The notes beneath the pieces are model-generated. The model saw only the letters and a program-made list of their open reading frames with translations, did no database searches and was not told the origin of the DNA. From Argopecten irradians (taxonomy: Eukaryota > Mollusca > Bivalvia > Pectinida > Pectinidae): a DNA stretch of 64,000 nucleotides. This document shows positions 61,086-64,000 of this stretch, piece by piece. The stretch lies in assembly GCF_041381155.1 (NCBI RefSeq), contig NC_091134.1:4522001-4586000 (forward strand), written 5' to 3'. Both the position numbers and the translations under genes were made by a program. The number at the start of each line of letters is the position of its first letter. The first letter of the stretch is position 1.

Positions 61086-61851
61086 TCACCTACCTGGGTC
61101 CTGTGCTGAAGCACATAGAGGTTGATAAGGGGTGGTAACTGGTTTATGGATTATTGGAACATAAACAAAATAGGCCCTATAACCTATAATTAGAATAATG
61201 ACTAACTGCAGATCCTTTTTGTATAGTTGAATGCAGCACTTGGTTGTCTCTTGGACAGGCTACATAGAAATAACTGTGTAGCTTGGTTAATAATTAACAT
61301 GGAGTTACAGGTGAACAGAACAAAATTAAGTATCCATGATACATGATGTGTCTTATTTTAATTTTACACACATCAATGCCCCAACCTATATACATGTTTG
61401 TTTTTTGTATATCTATAAGTGGGACGTGAAGAGAGCAGCCATGGAACACACCATGCACCCTTAGTTTGCATAGAAATATGTAGGTTTGATCTCCTTAAAA
61501 TGTTTTAGGGAGAGGTTGGGGGTGGGTAGGGTGATGGTACACAATCATACAATGGAACTTTATCGTAATTAGAGTCTAACATGAGAAATCATAGTACAAA
61601 AGACTACCAAAATTTAAGGTACCACAATCACATAGAAATAATTTGGCATACACACAAAGATATGCATGACATACATGAATTATTCTCTCCATCAGCCTTA
61701 TAAAAAATATGAAAGTGGACCTCTTCTAAATGACATAAAAAAATGTATATTTTTCCATATTACTGATTACAGAAGCACTTATTAATCAAAATATCACAGC
61801 TAAAAACAGTAACAAACAAAATACATATATATGAATTAAGCTATATGGTAT

Positions 61852-61983
61852 TTATCACCACAAGTTGTTTGGATATTTATCACCACAAGTTGTTTGGATA
61901 TTTATCACCACAAGTTGTTTGGATATTTATCACCACAAGTTGTTTGGATATTTATCACCACAAGTTGTTTGGATATTTATCAA
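61852..61983. repeat. 24-bp tandem repeat, five to six copies
   Basis: Unit TTATCACCACAAGTTGTTTG plus GATA, nearly perfect copies. Confidence 0.95.
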
Positions 61984-63237
61984 TTCTGTCATCTTCTTTT
62001 TGATATATTTTAAAGTTATTGTACATATTTATATACTCAGTATAAATACAATGTCAAGTCAATCACATACAAATTCATTCTAATGAATCATGATAATTTT
62101 ATTTCATTAATGCTTTATTTAGCAGGGTTTAGATTTCTCAGACATGTTTGCAAATACATTATGTCTTTGTGAAAGTCTTCTATTTGTTCTTAATTAATGG
62201 GATCAACATCTGAGTAAAATTCTAAAACAAGCAGATAAACCAAGAAAGCATTATAACTACATGATTCATTCTCCTTCATAAAAATCAAAGTAATACTTCA
62301 TACCATGTGAAATATCAAGAGATTATTACAAAGATTATAATTATCAATAATTATCTCCCTAGAGAAACATGAATCTCTCAATATCTCCCTAGAGAAACAT
62401 ATGAATCTCTCAAGATAAATCTCCCACTACAATTGGAGTATATAGATCTCTGGAGGATCTAAGTCTAGATTATCACATACAATCAAAATATATATAACAC
62501 TGTCAGCTGAACATTTTATAACTATAGTCATAATTATACTTGTACATTGTATATAACAATTACAATGCATGTATACATATAAATATATACTTTAGGAAGG
62601 AATCATGATATAGAATACAAACTTTGTCTTTGTCTCAACTATCATGGTGGTCACAAAAAATTATACTGGTAATTCACAAAATTAACAACATGAATATACA
62701 CTGAATTATCATCTCAATGGCTGAAATGCATGTATGTGTAACAGCAGGTAATCTTATAACATATTCTAAATTTAGTTTACAAATTGTGACTTCACTAGTT
62801 CTGTATAGCTCGATGTCGACATTTAATAACCATGTAAACTATTAATGAATATCTAAATGACACAATCATACTGTCTTCACGAAAAGAAAATTGTAAGAAT
62901 ATTCACAGAAAATATCACACAAATATATCCCCTTTTATTGGGAATAGTTAATTTTCTATAACAGAAGCCTTAAGTCATGAGTTTACATTTTGCATTGATT
63001 ATACACTAAATATCACAAATATGACAAAGTGCTAAAAGTTATGTGCCGTTATTTTCACGCTGAAGAATTAATAAAGATGAAATTTTCATAATCTTGATTT
63101 CATGATAATTTCATCAAACAGAAAGGTGACAAATGTATCCATCGTATGACAGGGAATCATAAACATGTCTTGGATATAAAGATATCTGAGTATAATGTCA
63201 GCTTGTCAAGTTGTGGACCTGTATATCACAAAGAGGA

Positions 63238-64000
63238 TTAGATGTTCATCATCCCGATGTCCTTAGAGATCACAGTCACTACACCTTCGTCTTCTGAGTC
63301 CGGTAACGTTGGTTTTATTCCAAGAACTCTCTGTTTGTGGCGTTCCTCTGCCCTTTTCTTCTTTTCCATTTTTTTCTGTTCTTTCTTTTGTTTATTTGAA
63401 ATGGTTATTATGCTCTGCAATTAAAATAGTATTCATGTTTCATTTTGTTTTCATCACATTCCTGAACAACATAACATTTGGAGTAGTACGATTTCTGTCA
63501 ATATAATGAACATGAAATAATAATTAAGATCAATAACATTGATTGCATACTATTAACCAGATGTCTTACCGAAGTTTCCTCAATCCAAATAAGTAAAGTA
63601 ACTTAGACACATTTTTAGAAAAAAAACCTACATAAGTATTAATTGATATGCTATTAATTGCATGAAAATGTAGCAAATTTTATTGCAGAATATTTTCAGA
63701 GTATGTTAATTTATTAATTGATAAAGCTAACTTACAAAAAATAAACACATCAATTAGTAGAAATGAAATGTATTCATCACATTCACAATTAAAATATCTG
63801 CATGACCCTAGTGAAAAAATTTCTATCCACACATGGACATCCTGTGTATGTATAATATTTTCAATAGAATTACCAAGGTAGTTGTATGAGTATGATCCCT
63901 TTATACAAAACTGTATCAGATGTCCATGTATAATGTACTGACATAACCAGGAGATAAAGGCATACCTTTGCACTTTGAGTCTTAGGTCGTGCCCCACTGG
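63238..64000 (-). CDS. C-terminal two exons of an unidentified host gene (partial)
   Basis: The last exon 63238-63414 follows a TTGCAG acceptor and encodes 58 residues: SIITISNKQKK, then a charged Lys/Glu helix (KKMEKKKRAEERHKQRVLG), then an acidic GIKPTLPDSEDEG and the end SKDIGMMNI. The previous exon ends at 63966 with a GCAAAG|GTATG donor and reads GARPKTQSAK in phase 0, which fits the last exon. The gene enters from the right edge. I do not recognise the family; the charged tail would suit a cytoplasmic C-terminus, but that is a guess. Protein-like composition and matching phase make a real gene likely. Confidence 0.65.

Larger units (their letters stand above)
59679..63237 (-). other. 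Probable long 3' untranslated / downstream region of the next gene
   Basis: AT-rich, with no open frame of protein-like composition. AATAAA occurs on the minus strand at 59679-59684 and at several places nearer the stop codon, so the true end is open. Contains the MITE at 60973-61085 and the repeat at 61852-61983. Confidence 0.3.

Overview
This is a gene-poor, AT-rich, repeat-laden stretch of an invertebrate nuclear genome, most likely a marine bivalve mollusc. The reasons are short exons split by introns with GT-AG borders, a recognisable animal C3orf33 orthologue and a centrin-like gene, and many repeats of the kind seen in bivalve assemblies: GGCCC-palindrome/hairpin-tailed elements, CR1-like LINEs, a mariner, small MITEs and long minisatellites. 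The species call is inference. All spliced genes I could build are on the minus strand.

Layout. 1-5.75 kb: no gene recognised. 5.75-9.66 kb: about 54 copies of a 72-bp minisatellite. 9.6-11.6 kb and 17.4-19.1 kb: two paralogous four-exon genes (A and B) for small secreted BRICHOS-like proteins. The last codons and stop of gene A lie inside the terminal unit of the minisatellite. Between A and B are a decayed mariner, a GGT/GAT array and an array of quasi-palindromic units. 19.7-25.8 kb: a foldback, two MITEs, and a 4.13-kb element with terminal inverted repeats and an 8-bp target duplication enclosing two large tandem arrays. 26-33 kb: repeats and a 5'-truncated LINE tail with a nuclease-like end.

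34.1-41.3 kb: a five-exon centrin-like EF-hand gene with a lysine-rich N-terminal extension (242 residues, all splice phases agree). Its introns hold a LINE relic, a 710-bp inverted-repeat element with a tRNA-like core, and two repeat elements. 41.8-43.1 kb: a 50-bp array containing a clean MITE insertion. 46.4-54.9 kb: a C3orf33-like gene in five coding exons, with different repeats in every intron. 55.8-57.9 kb: a CR1/Jockey-type LINE on the plus strand whose catalytic FADD box has been replaced by filler sequence matching DNA 1.4 kb downstream. 59-64 kb: the long 3' region and last two exons of an unidentified minus-strand gene.

The host genes do not form an obvious pathway. The most notable features are the BRICHOS-like pair, the minisatellite that carries one gene's stop codon, and several families of short transposable elements with precise ends that can be defined within this window. 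All gene models are hand-made from splice consensus and reading phase; no database or transcript was consulted.
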